From assembly GCA_023390245.1 (NCBI GenBank), contig JAEWDF010000036.1:14005-78004 (forward strand): 64,000 nucleotides of DNA. The letters are read 5' to 3'. Below the pieces are notes generated by a model, which was given only the letters and a program-made list of their open reading frames with translations, ran no database searches and was not told the origin of the DNA. Both the position numbers and the translations under genes were made by a program. Below, one piece after another: positions 62,003-64,000 of the stretch (the stretch's first letter is position 1; the number at the start of each line of letters is the position of its first letter). The DNA comes from Pseudomonadota bacterium (lineage in GTDB: Bacteria; Pseudomonadota; Alphaproteobacteria; Caulobacterales; Caulobacteraceae).

Positions 62003-62017
62003 TTGTGGACGCCACAA
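62003..62017. promoter_or_regulatory. Palindromic operator upstream of parDE
   Basis: TTGTGG-ACG-CCACAA is a perfect 6-3-6 inverted repeat 31 bases from the parD start, in the 51-base gap after purL. Autoregulation by ParD is expected for this layout. Confidence 0.6.
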
Positions 62018-62023
62018 GGCGCG

Positions 62024-64000
<1,977 letters not shown>

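Overview
This window is a 64 kb, GC-rich, gene-dense piece of an alphaproteobacterial chromosome. Gene content and family variants (short kbl-tdh pair, petABC with a GTG-started Rieske gene, zapA-6S RNA-fthC, TonB/PCuAC copper cassette, paired secreted M28 peptidases) suggest Caulobacteraceae, plausibly Brevundimonas. That taxonomic call is an inference from gene content; no marker gene such as 16S rRNA is present. There is no insertion sequence, prophage, tRNA, rRNA or CRISPR array. The window cuts a methylmalonyl-CoA epimerase gene at the left edge and purL at the right edge.

Layout. 0-9.5 kb: epimerase end, a two-domain MliC/DUF4232 lipoprotein, the threonine catabolic pair kbl-tdh separated by a REP-like palindrome, an OGFr-domain protein, a type IB topoisomerase with a small partner gene, rlmJ, a glutamine amidotransferase, and a YeiH-type transporter divergent from its LysR regulator. 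9.5-20.5 kb: hemF, a membrane dipeptidase, trmL, the cytochrome bc1 operon petABC with a clear terminator, two adjacent M28 metallopeptidases and small exported proteins, then a perfect 29-bp inverted REP element. 20.5-29.5 kb: ychF, a copper cassette (DUF2946, TonB receptor, PCuAC chaperone), pth and rplY with a mazEF-like module between them, and an MHYT hybrid kinase. 29.5-36.3 kb: the phosphate regulon phoR-pstC-pstA-pstB-phoU-phoB with a phased Pho box array before pstC; pstS is not in the window. 36-46 kb: parDE, hslO, an SDR with a membrane tail, an unusual SerB-SerA fusion, a GDSL autotransporter, a diguanylate cyclase, purE-purK and pgsA. 46-64 kb: a decayed PIN toxin, carbonic anhydrase, vapBC, a frameshifted uvrC, purT and tkt around a palindromic repeat, zapA, 6S RNA, fthC, a second vapBC, a YmdB-type phosphoesterase, an aspartic protease, a cytochrome P450, a second parDE, and purL.

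The most distinctive theme is toxin-antitoxin modules. Five intact modules and one PIN remnant sit in gaps within or beside housekeeping genes (rplY/pth, phoB/hslO, uvrC/pgsA, fthC/ymdB, purL). Antitoxins all start with ATG, whereas four of five toxins start with TTG or GTG. Two modules have promoters placed so close to the antitoxin ATG that leaderless transcripts are predicted. Other items worth attention are the SerB-SerA fusion, the uvrC frameshift, a threonine dehydrogenase lacking the structural zinc cysteines, a 45-47 bp tandem repeat after 6S RNA, and several palindromic operators.
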